This document shows positions 17,052 through 24,145 of a stretch of DNA of 44,759 nucleotides, in pieces. Positions within the stretch are counted from its first letter, which is position 1. Each line of letters starts with the position of its first letter. The notes below the pieces were generated by a model that saw only the letters and a program-made list of their open reading frames with translations, searched no databases and was not told where the DNA came from. The stretch comes from JBKPIY01 sp046730475 (lineage in GTDB: Bacteria; Actinomycetota; Thermoleophilia; Solirubrobacterales; 70-9): NCBI GenBank assembly GCA_046730475.1, contig JBKPIY010000061.1, positions 1 to 44,759 on the forward strand, written 5' to 3'. Made by a program: the position numbers and the translations under genes.

Positions 17052-17067
17052 CCGCCGCAGACGGCGG
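17052..17067 (+). terminator. Terminator-like hairpin after the DUF1579-like gene
   Basis: CCGCCG CAGA CGGCGG forms a perfect 6-bp stem with a 4-base loop, 43 bases after the stop at 17009. It lacks a clear T-run, as is usual in this high-GC genome, so its function as a terminator is probable rather than certain. Confidence 0.45.
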
Positions 17068-17160
17068 AAGTCGCCGTGTCCTCGTTACGACCGCTCACGG
17101 TGCGCGGCCGCTGGGCTCCTCGAGAAGGTAAGAACCCTCGCCGCTGCGGGGTTCTGCGAA

Positions 17161-17205
17161 CGGAGCCAGCCGGACTCGAACCGGCGACCTCCTGGGTGCG
17201 ATCCA
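17161..17205 (-). pseudogene. Truncated tRNA-Ala (3' half only), candidate attachment-site remnant
   Basis: Read on the minus strand, this is the anticodon loop, 3' anticodon stem, variable loop, T arm and 3' acceptor strand of a tRNA-Ala(CGC). Bases 17162-17205 match 21333-21376 of the intact tRNA-Ala(CGC) at 43 of 44 positions. The 5' acceptor strand and D arm expected upstream are absent; no GGAGCCA-like pairing partner occurs there, so it cannot fold as a tRNA. Same orientation as the intact gene 4.2 kb away, as expected when an element integrates into a tRNA 3' end and duplicates it. Confidence 0.8.
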
Positions 17206-17339
17206 AGCCAGCTCGCGCGAAGCAGGGAAGTCGCGCGCTCGGTTGAGCTGCGCGATCCGTGAGATAAGCAGGGCGCCGACAGTACCGGTGTAGTTTCCTC
17301 GACCAAGCGTCTATCGTCGGCTGGTGCCAGTACGTGGGC

Positions 17340-17750
17340 TCAGCCTGCCCAGATGGCGTCGAACGCGCGCTGGTCGAGCGGGAGCAGCCAGCCGGCTGTG
17401 ATCCGCTCTTCGATGACGTGGTACAGGCCCACGGTGGACCAGCGATGGTGGACGCCACGGATCGTGGCGAACCCGTCGGTGAGCGCGGCGAGTCGGTCTC
17501 CGTCGCCGACCAGAACGTTTCGTCGCTTCATCTGAAATGTGTGATCGGCGAGGTCTCGTCGTCGGCGGAAGTAGTCGAACACTTCCTCGAGACCGCGATG
17601 GGTGCCGGCGATGCGATTGCCGCCGGGGACCGTCCAGGTGATGTTCGGTGCGAGGAGCTGCTGGAGGGCAGCGTCGGAGCCGCCGCCGTAGAACTCGTTC
17701 TGCGCCGTGTGCAGACGGTCGAGAAGGCCGTTGGCAATGTCCCGGTTCAT
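17340..17750 (-). CDS. SnoaL-like (NTF2 fold) protein
   Basis: A 136-residue NTF2-like protein. It starts MNRDIANGLLDRLHTAQNEF and contains LLAPNITWTVPGGNRIAGTH and GLEEVFDYFRRRRDLADHTF, the pattern of the SnoaL-like ketosteroid-isomerase-type family, closing with STVGLYHVIEERITAGWLLP. I chose ATG 17750; the frame is open further upstream but that stretch is low-complexity Arg/Pro/Ser sequence. It lies inside the proposed island, last in the minus-strand series. Function unknown; members bind or isomerise small hydrophobic molecules. Confidence 0.8.
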   Translation of the reverse strand: MNRDIANGLLDRLHTAQNEFYGGGSDAALQQLLAPNITWTVPGGNRIAGTHRGLEEVFDYFRRRRDLADHTFQMKRRNVLVGDGDRLAALTDGFATIRGVHHRWSTVGLYHVIEERITAGWLLPLDQRAFDAIWAG

Positions 17751-17859
17751 CGTTGGCGCCGGCGGCGCTCCGGGCAACCAGTGTGGCACCGGCCAGCTCG
17801 ACGGAGTGGCCGGCGGTGGTGGCCCCCGCCGGCGAAGAGCCGGCAGGGGCGGTGGACGC

Positions 17860-18378
17860 TCACGCGACGGCTCGCTCGCCGGCGGCGGCGAGAAGCAGCT
17901 CGGCCTCCTGTCGCCGACGCGCGGCGAGTACCTGCTCGGCTGCCTCCCGACCTTTCTCGCCGACGACGTGCTCGTAGATGTCCGGGAGCCTGATGACCCT
18001 TCCTCCGAGTCCGCCCCATGTGCCGTCCTTGACCTCGTGCGTGAAGACCCACACACGACCCTCAGGGTTCGGCCAGGAGCCGTCCTCCGCCTCGACCACG
18101 GCCTCAGTCATCGCCGCGGTCACCGCGTTACGGCGCTCGTCGTTGTACTGGCCCTCGGGAACCTGGCAGACAAAGCGGTAGTGCGGGGTCCGCGCCGGCT
18201 CGCCGCCCACGTACATCTCGTGGCGATGAACGAAGACCCATGCAAGCGCTCGGGCCCTCGCGTTGGTCGGGTGAACTCCCTCATGCTCCAGCAACAGGTC
18301 GGTGATCCTTCCCAACAGCGCGCGCTCGGCGCTCGGTGAGAGCGCGCCCTCGGGGATGTATGCGTCACACATCGGCAT
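17860..18378 (-). CDS. Tautomerase-like protein
   Basis: A 172-residue protein starting MPMCDAYIPEGALSPSAERA, so Pro2 would become the N-terminal proline used as catalytic base by the 4-oxalocrotonate tautomerase superfamily. The following helix (LLGRITDLLLEHEGVHPTNA) and strand (ALAWVFVHRHEMYVGG) fit one beta-alpha-beta unit, and a second unit (YRFVCQVPEGQYNDERRNAV; VWVFTHEVKDGTWGGLGGRV) follows, as in fused cis-CaaD/MSAD-type members. The last 30 residues are a charged helix. ATG 18378 has AAGGAGG upstream. The reaction is unknown, and the family assignment is from pattern only. Confidence 0.6.
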   Translation of the reverse strand: MPMCDAYIPEGALSPSAERALLGRITDLLLEHEGVHPTNARARALAWVFVHRHEMYVGGEPARTPHYRFVCQVPEGQYNDERRNAVTAAMTEAVVEAEDGSWPNPEGRVWVFTHEVKDGTWGGLGGRVIRLPDIYEHVVGEKGREAAEQVLAARRRQEAELLLAAAGERAVA

Positions 18379-18555
18379 CGTGCGCTGACCTCCTTCCGGC
18401 TCCCGGCCGGATCGTGGTGTGTTTTCAAGCCGTTCCCTGCGCTCCGGCCCAACGCATCGGAGCGCCTCGCCAAGTTCGCGGTGATCGTGATCGGCGTCCT
18501 CTCGCGAGCGGTGGCTCCACACGAGCCGTGGCCGCGCCGAACATGGACGCGCCCT

Positions 18556-18960
18556 TCAGAGAGCTCCCCACCACGCCAGCGCCGCGGTGGCGGTGAGCAT
18601 GGCGGGACCGGGGTGGAGGAACAGGGATCGAGGGAATTGCCTGTAGTCAGTCCCCAGCCCCACCGCGAGCGCCGCGAAGCCGGTGGACGCGCCGGCGGCG
18701 AGCAGGCCGATCCCCTGGGCTGTATCGCCGTCGAGCACCGAGCCTGACAGGAGGAGCGCGGATCCGACGGTGAGAAAGGCGATCGTCGTCATGTGCCACG
18801 TGACGTGGATCATGGTCTTGGTCATCCGCGGACCGCCGAAGGGACTGGACGGCAGCGTTCCCGGCGACAGCTTTTTCACTACGAGGACCTCGCCTCCCAC
18901 TCCGTGGATGGCGGCGCCGAGAGTGGCGAGGGATCCGGCGACGATCAGCGGGACGTTCAC
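18556..18960 (-). CDS. Small four-helix membrane protein coupled to the Mo-enzyme
   Basis: A 134-residue hydrophobic protein with about four membrane helices (NVPLIVAGSLATLGAAIHGV; TTIAFLTVGSALLLSG; GIGLLAAGASTGFAALAVGL; AMLTATAALAWWGAL). It has several His residues at helix positions, AAIHGVGGE and MIHVTWHMTT, which could be ligands for heme or a quinone site. The GTG start at 18960 overlaps the stop of the molybdopterin gene (GTGA, 4 bases), so the two are translationally coupled and probably act together. It is reminiscent in arrangement, not in sequence, of membrane partners of Mo-reductases such as MsrQ. I do not recognise a named family. Confidence 0.72.
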   Translation of the reverse strand: MNVPLIVAGSLATLGAAIHGVGGEVLVVKKLSPGTLPSSPFGGPRMTKTMIHVTWHMTTIAFLTVGSALLLSGSVLDGDTAQGIGLLAAGASTGFAALAVGLGTDYRQFPRSLFLHPGPAMLTATAALAWWGAL

Positions 18961-20408
18961 GCCGAGCCCTCCGCGATCCGAGCGATCCCGCGGAGGAAGT
19001 CTCGTCGCCGCCATCTGCTGAACACATTGACGACGAACTTCCCCGATCCGGGATTGGGATCAACCATCTGAGCTACGCGTGCGCCGGTGTCGGATCGCCG
19101 GCGCGCCCGCCATCCCCGCTCGATCTCTCGCAGCATCGGCGGGTAGACGATCAGGTGTCGAAACGGCCTGATCGCGGCCATGTAGGCGGCCCCGAACAAT
19201 CCGTTTGGCTTCACGAGGACGGCCATCTGGCCGCGGTAGCCGCCGGTTCCGTCTGGGACCCAGCCGACGTGCATCACCCCATGCATGGTCCGGTTGGCGA
19301 TTTCCGCGGCCCACTCGTCGTCGAGCAGGTAGAGCGAGGTGAAGGGGAGCGCGTCGAAGTCCGGGCCGGATGGGGCCTCCCGTAGATCCGCCGGCAACCG
19401 CTCGCGGAGCGTCGGCACCCTGGCGCCGACGCAGGCGTCCGGGCCGTCCCAACCGAGCAGCTCCCCGACCTTCCACCGGATCGCCCAGAGCGTGCGGGCC
19501 GCCCGCGAAGGTGCTTGCGAAGGGTCGCCCGAGGCGATCCCCTGCACCAGCCGAGGGAAGTCGTCCGGGCCGCCTGGCGTCGGGAGCGCCCACACATCCT
19601 CGAGCCGGAAGTCGCGGGTCAGCTCGTGGATCCGCCAGGGTCGGGAGGTGTGCGCGGTGTTCGGGAGCCTCATTCGTGGACCTCCATCCATCACGGGGGC
19701 GCCGGTGGGGTACGACCGCGCCGGCTGGCGAGCGCAAACGAACGCAATGGGCGGGATGAGCAGCCGGTAGACGGGCCGCACGAACCAGCCTGGGAGGTAG
19801 CGATGACGCTCCTCCTCCCAGACCCTCGCCCGCCGATGGGGCTTGATCAACGGCGAACGCAAGCTCACCTCGGTGATCCGAGATGGGGCGCCGTAATTCT
19901 CTGTCGGCTCGGCAGTGTGGAGCTCGATGCGGCAGAGGTGTTTGACGCTGACAAAGCCGTACTGGCTGCGGCTGACCAGTCGGGCCGGCGCGCCATGGTC
20001 ACCGTCGAGTGGACGGCCATCGAGACGCTCTGCGATGAGCACGTCCTCCGCCAGGGCGTCCTCGATCGACACGACCGACCGGTAGCCGTCGAGACCGCCG
20101 AAGACGACATGAGTGACCGACGTGTCTGGTCGAACTGACGGTTCGATGATCAAGCGATAGAAGGTCTTGAACGCGACGCCCTCCCAGTGCAGGTTGGTGG
20201 CGGACCACCCAGCCACGCAGTGGAAGTCGGCGGTGAGCTCTCGGCGGGGAAGCGTCGCGAGCTCGGCCAGCGGCAGGGCTAAGGATTTGGCGACGGCGCC
20301 GCTGATCTCGATCACGGGATCGATGGGGACTGCGGGAGGGGGTCGGTGGAGGTGGGTACCGAAGCGGGGGAACCCATCGATCGGGTGTTGGCCGGGGGGA
20401 AGCGTCAT
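18957..20408 (-). CDS. Molybdopterin-dependent oxidoreductase-DUF2867 fusion
   Basis: A 483-residue fusion. Residues about 25-180 are a sulfite-oxidase-type molybdopterin domain: PVIEISGAVAKSLALPLAEL, then FHCVAGWSATNLHWEGV with the Mo-ligating Cys about 64, and LVSRSQYGFVSVKHLCRIEL. Residues about 246-415 look like DUF2867: RMRLPNTAHTSRPWRIHELT, DFRLEDVWALPTPGGPDDFP, and MHGVMHVGWVPDGTGGYRGQ. There is no Tat or Sec signal, so it should be cytoplasmic. The start is ATG 20408. Exactly at the domain junction an in-frame ATG (19673) has a GGAGG site 7 bases upstream, so a free DUF2867 protein may also be made. It overlaps the membrane protein gene by 4 bases and is divergent from TetR. Confidence 0.85.
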   Translation of the reverse strand: MTLPPGQHPIDGFPRFGTHLHRPPPAVPIDPVIEISGAVAKSLALPLAELATLPRRELTADFHCVAGWSATNLHWEGVAFKTFYRLIIEPSVRPDTSVTHVVFGGLDGYRSVVSIEDALAEDVLIAERLDGRPLDGDHGAPARLVSRSQYGFVSVKHLCRIELHTAEPTENYGAPSRITEVSLRSPLIKPHRRARVWEEERHRYLPGWFVRPVYRLLIPPIAFVCARQPARSYPTGAPVMDGGPRMRLPNTAHTSRPWRIHELTRDFRLEDVWALPTPGGPDDFPRLVQGIASGDPSQAPSRAARTLWAIRWKVGELLGWDGPDACVGARVPTLRERLPADLREAPSGPDFDALPFTSLYLLDDEWAAEIANRTMHGVMHVGWVPDGTGGYRGQMAVLVKPNGLFGAAYMAAIRPFRHLIVYPPMLREIERGWRARRRSDTGARVAQMVDPNPGSGKFVVNVFSRWRRRDFLRGIARIAEGSA

Positions 20409-20495
20409 GTCGGGGCCCCTGGCCACGATGCCGAGCGAGCCTCCGCCCGTCGCAGAAAGCACGTGCTGCCCATCGGAGTCTTATTTCTGGACATT

Positions 20496-20519
20496 CATCC
20501 ATACATTACTGTATGGATG
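20496..20519. promoter_or_regulatory. Perfect 10-4-10 inverted repeat, probable TetR operator
   Basis: Arms CATCCATACA and TGTATGGATG are exact reverse complements around a TTAC spacer. It sits in an AT-rich patch of the 171-base gap between the divergent TetR gene (20580) and the Mo-enzyme fusion (20408). Symmetry, arm length and position fit an operator through which the TetR protein represses both transcripts. Binding is inferred. Confidence 0.7.
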
Positions 20520-20579
20520 CCCGCTAAGCCACCATCTGAAGCGCCGTCAACTCCGGGCGGGACGCGATACTGATCGGCG

Positions 20580-21131
20580 ATGTCCGCCCCGACACGCACG
20601 CCACGCAGCAGCTGGATCGAAGAGGGGCTGCGGGCGCTTGCCGCCGGCGGCCCGGACGCCGTCCGGATCGAGCTGCTGGCGCGGGCGCTCGGCGTCACGA
20701 GGGGCGGCTTCTACTGGCACTTCGACGACCGGCGCGCGCTGCTCGAGGAGATACTCGACACGTGGGAGCGGGTGAGCGTCGATGAGGTAATCGAGCGCGT
20801 CGAGAGCGAGGGTGGGGACGCCAGGGCCAAGCTGCGGCGACTGTCCGCGCTCGCCGGCTCCAGCGACGAGCCGCTGAGGATCGACCTCGCAGTCCGCGAC
20901 TGGGCCCGGCGCGAGCACACGGTCGCCGACCGCCTCCGACGCGTCGACAACCGGCGCATGGATTACATGCGCTCGCTGTTCCGTGCCTTCTGCCCCGACG
21001 AGGACGACGTCGAGGCCCGCTGCATGGTCTTCTACTCGCTGTGGATCGGCAGCCACTTCATCGCCGCAGATCACCGCGCGCGCAGCCGCGCGGAGGTGCT
21101 GAAGCTGGCCCTGAGGCGGCTCGAGGCCTAG
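20580..21131 (+). CDS. TetR-family transcriptional regulator
   Basis: A 183-residue repressor. The N-terminal helix-turn-helix is clear: SWIEEGLRALAAGGPDAVRI, then LLARALGVTRGGFYWHFDDR (residues about 30-52), with the family's G-x-F/Y-Y-x-H-F ending. The remaining 130 residues are the helical ligand-binding domain (MDYMRSLFRAFCPDEDDVEA; MVFYSLWIGSHFIAADHRAR). It is divergent from the Mo-enzyme fusion with a perfect operator-like repeat between. It is the island's only plus-strand gene and lies nearest the intact tRNA. The ligand is unknown. Confidence 0.93.
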   Translation: MSAPTRTPRSSWIEEGLRALAAGGPDAVRIELLARALGVTRGGFYWHFDDRRALLEEILDTWERVSVDEVIERVESEGGDARAKLRRLSALAGSSDEPLRIDLAVRDWARREHTVADRLRRVDNRRMDYMRSLFRAFCPDEDDVEARCMVFYSLWIGSHFIAADHRARSRAEVLKLALRRLEA

Positions 21132-21331
21132 AGGGCTGATGCGGGTTACCCACGCACGCGGATGACGCCGCATCTCTCCCGGCCCCTCCTCTTCGCCGAA
21201 CCGAGTACGCGACACCGCCCGGCCGAGACGCCCCCGTTCCGACTGGATATTCCGCAACGCGATGAAACTCACCCACCGGTTGCCGCGCTCCTCAAGGGCG
21301 CAAATCCAGCCGTGATGCGGGCTTCTGTCGA

Positions 21332-21404
21332 TGGAGCTAGCCGGACTCGAACCGGCGACCTCCTGGGTGCGATCCAGGCGCTCTTCCAGCTGAGCTATAG
21401 CCCC
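21332..21404 (-). tRNA. tRNA-Ala (anticodon CGC)
   Basis: Read on the minus strand the 73 bases fold as a complete tRNA: acceptor GGGGCTA/TAGCTCC, D arm GCTC...GAGC, anticodon stem CCTGG/CCAGG with loop ATCGCAC (anticodon CGC), T arm GCCGG TTCGAGT CCGGC, discriminator A. No CCA is encoded. Its 3' 44 bases recur at 17162-17205. Confidence 0.95.
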
Positions 21405-21471
21405 GTGACATCCGTTGACCGGGCATGTGCCCGAGTCGCGGCGCCGCCGGCAAGGATACGCTGTCCTCGCG

Positions 21472-22830
21472 GTGAGCTTCGGTCGGCGCCTGGCGCTCTT
21501 CTTCGTACTTCTCGTGGTCGTGCCCATGGTGGCGCTGATCTCGATCCTCGTCTTGATCAGCGACGACGCCGAGGGCGGGGAGGCGGACGCCAGGCTCGCC
21601 GCAGGCGTCGAGACGGCGCTCGCCATCTACGCGGAGCGAGCCGCCGACGGCGGCGCCGCCGCCACCGAGCTCGCGAGGACACCCGGCCTGGCCCGCTGGG
21701 TTGCCGGCGACCGCCGCGGTCTTCTCCTCTCCCTCGCCCGGCACGAGGTGGCGAGCGGGAAAGCCGAGGCGGTTCAGATCCTCAACCGCGGAGGCGCGGA
21801 GCTGGCCGGGGCCGGGGGGGCCCGCGTGGTCGCCTTCGGCGAGGTGCGCATGGCCAAGGGCGCCAGCACGATCGGGACCGTCCGCGTCTCGACCACCACG
21901 GCGAGCGCTTACGCCGCCAGGGTGAGGCATCTGACCGGACGGGAGGTGGTGATAACCCGTGGCGGGGCGCCCCTCGCTTCCACCGTGACCCCGCCCACGA
22001 CCCTCCCCGCTCCGGGCGAGACGGCCGATCTGAGCCTTCCGGAGGGGGACTTCCGGGTCCGCGAGCAGCCGCTGCCGGCCAGCAACGAGGCGATTCTGAT
22101 GCTTGGCCCGCCGAAGAAGGGCGGGCTGATCTCGTTCGGTGCGCCGGCGGCCGCCCTGCTGGCCCTCTTTCTCCTGATCGCGATCGGACTCGCGTGGGCG
22201 CTGGCGCGGACCCTGACCGGCCTCCATGAGCGCGTCGCCGCCCAGGCGGCGACCGACTCGCTCACCGGACTGTGGAACCGGCGGCGGATGGACGAGATGC
22301 TGGTCCGGGAGGCCGAGCGCGAACGGCGCTTCGGCCACCGCTTCTCGCTTTTGATCGTCGACGTCGACGACTTCAAGTTGGTCAACGACCGCTTCGGGCA
22401 TCTCCAGGGGGACGCCGTGCTCGAGAGGCTCGCCGAGGTGATCGGGAAGGAGACCCGAGCGATCGACGAGGGCATCCGCTTCGGCGGGGACGAGATGGCG
22501 CTGATCCTGTCCGAGACCGGGCGGGACGGGGCGACGGTGCTCGCCGAGCGCCTGCGGCAGCGGGTGAAGGAGACGATCTTCCCGCTTGCCCGCGGCGGCA
22601 ACTTCCGGGTGACGGTGAGCGTCGGCGCCGCCACCGCCCCCGACTGCGCGGACGACATCGAGGAGCTCGTCCAGGCCGCCGACCAGGCACTGCTCCGCGC
22701 CAAGCGCTCCGGCAAGGACCAGACCGTCGCGGCTAGCACGCGCGGCACTCGCCTGCCCGGGGCGAGGCGGCGGGTCGCTTCAGCGGGCGGCGGTAGCCGC
22801 CCTCGGGGTCGTCAGCGCGAGGGGGCGTGA
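21472..22830 (+). CDS. Membrane-anchored diguanylate cyclase (GGDEM variant)
   Basis: A 452-residue enzyme expected to make cyclic di-GMP from two GTP. It has a first membrane helix (ALFFVLLVVVPMVALISILV), an extracytoplasmic sensor region of about 180 residues without a recognised domain, a second helix (APAAALLALFLLIAIGLAWA), then a GGDEF domain opening with TDSLTGLWNRR and LLIVDVDDFKLVNDRFGH. The active-site loop is RFGGDEMALIL: GGDE is kept and Met replaces Phe. Five residues earlier RAID fits the RxxD inhibitory site. I chose GTG 21472; the frame extends to 21415, but that would start only 10 bases from the divergent tRNA. No EAL domain is linked. Confidence 0.88.
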   Translation: MSFGRRLALFFVLLVVVPMVALISILVLISDDAEGGEADARLAAGVETALAIYAERAADGGAAATELARTPGLARWVAGDRRGLLLSLARHEVASGKAEAVQILNRGGAELAGAGGARVVAFGEVRMAKGASTIGTVRVSTTTASAYAARVRHLTGREVVITRGGAPLASTVTPPTTLPAPGETADLSLPEGDFRVREQPLPASNEAILMLGPPKKGGLISFGAPAAALLALFLLIAIGLAWALARTLTGLHERVAAQAATDSLTGLWNRRRMDEMLVREAERERRFGHRFSLLIVDVDDFKLVNDRFGHLQGDAVLERLAEVIGKETRAIDEGIRFGGDEMALILSETGRDGATVLAERLRQRVKETIFPLARGGNFRVTVSVGAATAPDCADDIEELVQAADQALLRAKRSGKDQTVAASTRGTRLPGARRRVASAGGGSRPRGRQREGA

Positions 22831-22933
22831 GTAGCGCCGAGACCGTTGGGTGCTTGCGCCCAGTGCGCATGCCTGATCCCACGCCGGGTGCCGGACCCCC
22901 TACCCTTTGCCGACCGGCGAGAGCCGACGCTTC

Positions 22934-24145
22934 ATGGGCATACTCGACGACGCCATACGCGACCATCTCGAGCTGAAGCGCCGCCACGGGACGCGCGAAT
23001 CCGAGCTGCGCGAACTCGAGGAGGAGGCGCTCGGGGCCGGCGAACGCCCCGATCCATTCGGGGGCGCGGGGCTGTTCGAGGACCTGGGTCAAGGGGGCGC
23101 CACCGAGACCGCCACCGAGCCGCCGCCTCAGATCGCCGTCCCGGATCAGGCAGCGTTCGAGGAGGAGCCGACCCGGATCGTAGGTGAGGGCCAGGCGTCG
23201 CCTCCTGCCGCCGACACCGCGTGGCCGCCGGTGGACCTCGGGGGATCGCCGCAGCCGCCTTCGCCCGCAGATGCGCCTCCCGACACGCCGGTTCCGTTCG
23301 AGGAGCAGACCGAGCTGCCGAACGGGGAGGCGGCGCCCGACGCCGAGCCGGAGCCGCCCACCGCCGAGCCCCTGCCGGAGGGCGAGGCGCTGTCAGAGGG
23401 CGAGGCGACCGGCGGCGGGGAGATCCCCGCCCCATCGCCGCCTCCCGAGGAAGTCGATCCCGGGGCTCTCCTGAGCGAAGAGCTCGAGGCTGCCCCCGCC
23501 GAGGCGTCCGAGGTCCCGGGTCCGCCCCCGCCCGCGGTCGCCCCCGAGGCCCAGCGTCCCCAGCCGCCGGGGGAGCGAGAGTCCTCCAGGCGCGAGCTCA
23601 GCGCCGAGATCGTCGACCTCCCCACCGAGGAGCACCCCCCGCCCGAGCCTCCCTCGGGCGAAGGGGTCGTCCCGGATGCGCCCAGGGCGCCGATTACGCC
23701 GCCCCCGGCCCCGCCCAAGGCGGTTGAGCCCGAGCTCGCCGGCGAGGGGGCGATGCTCTACGACTTCGAGTCCGAGCAGGCGTTCGACGGGGGCGAAGAG
23801 GAGCCCGCCGAGCCCCCTGCGGACGAGGTCGCGGAGCCGACCCCCGACGAGCTGGGGGAGCGGGAGCCCGCGGAGCCGGAGTCCGAGGACGACGCGGACC
23901 TCGACGACGAGGAGCCCTACCCGGCCGAGGAGCCGCTTCCCACGGCCGAGGCCGGGATGGTCGAGGCCGAGGAGGAGGACTACGAGGACGAGGAAGAGGG
24001 GGACGATCTCCTCGGCCCCGACAGCGGCGAGGACGACGACCTTCTCTCCGAGCCGCCCGACTTCCTCGAAGAGGAGCCCGACAGCGGCGAGCTTTGGTTC
24101 GAGAAGCGCGCCCCCGAGGGGTTCGACTTCGAGGATGAGAGCTAG
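22934..24145 (+). CDS. Highly acidic, proline-rich disordered protein with structured ends
   Basis: A 403-residue protein. The first 35 residues (MGILDDAIRDHLELKRRHGT then ESELRELEEEAL) form a charged amphipathic helix. About 330 residues of Pro, Glu, Asp, Ala and Ser follow with almost no hydrophobic core. The end (SGELWFEKRAPEGFDFEDES) has aromatic residues in a fixed-looking motif. From memory, actinobacterial proteins of the Thermoleophilia share this N-terminus and a LWFE...P..FDFD ending, with a variable middle. No function is known to me; the layout suggests a tether or scaffold binding partners at each end. The ATG at 22934 is preferred over upstream TTG. Its stop shares CTAG with the gdhA stop. 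Confidence 0.75.
   Translation: MGILDDAIRDHLELKRRHGTRESELRELEEEALGAGERPDPFGGAGLFEDLGQGGATETATEPPPQIAVPDQAAFEEEPTRIVGEGQASPPAADTAWPPVDLGGSPQPPSPADAPPDTPVPFEEQTELPNGEAAPDAEPEPPTAEPLPEGEALSEGEATGGGEIPAPSPPPEEVDPGALLSEELEAAPAEASEVPGPPPPAVAPEAQRPQPPGERESSRRELSAEIVDLPTEEHPPPEPPSGEGVVPDAPRAPITPPPAPPKAVEPELAGEGAMLYDFESEQAFDGGEEEPAEPPADEVAEPTPDELGEREPAEPESEDDADLDDEEPYPAEEPLPTAEAGMVEAEEEDYEDEEEGDDLLGPDSGEDDDLLSEPPDFLEEEPDSGELWFEKRAPEGFDFEDES

Larger units (their letters stand above)
17010..17339. other. 330-base intergenic stretch with terminator-like hairpins and a tRNA remnant
   Basis: No credible protein gene is seen. It holds a CCGCCG-CAGA-CGGCGG hairpin (17052-17067), a second inverted repeat AGAACCC/GGGTTCT (17131-17137 with 17149-17155), the 3' half of a tRNA-Ala on the minus strand (17161-17205), and a strong imperfect hairpin around 17229-17255 containing a D-arm-like sequence. 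This is the proposed left boundary of the island. Confidence 0.6.
17162..21331. mobile_element. Putative 4.2-kb genomic island bounded by tRNA-Ala(CGC) and its 3' duplicate
   Basis: The interval lies between the 3' end of the intact tRNA-Ala(CGC) (21332) and the same-strand 44-bp partial copy (17162-17205). The geometry is the one expected of tRNA-targeted integration: intact tRNA at one end, 3' fragment at the other, cargo on the 3' side. Cargo is a SnoaL-like gene, a tautomerase-like gene, a membrane protein, a Mo-enzyme fusion and a TetR regulator. No integrase, excisionase or transposase is visible, so it would be a decayed or minimal element. A tandem tRNA duplication followed by decay is the alternative. 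Confidence 0.45.

Noticed and set aside
17161..17260. A second complete tRNA-Ala at the distal copy
   Set aside because: The 3' half is near-identical, but no 5' acceptor strand or correctly placed D arm is present; the D-arm-like hairpin further on does not give a cloverleaf.
17162..21331. Integrase, transposase or phage gene inside the proposed island
   Set aside because: Searched by eye in all frames; none of the proteins shows tyrosine-recombinase, serine-recombinase or DDE motifs.
21415..21471. Longer N-terminus for the diguanylate cyclase starting at 21415
   Set aside because: It would begin 10 bases from the divergent tRNA gene and add a hydrophilic stretch before the first membrane helix; GTG 21472 fits the topology better.
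23000..24100. Repeat array or CRISPR-like region in the acidic protein gene
   Set aside because: The repetition is amino-acid-composition bias (Pro/Glu), with no constant repeat or spacer length. No CRISPR array is seen anywhere in the window.
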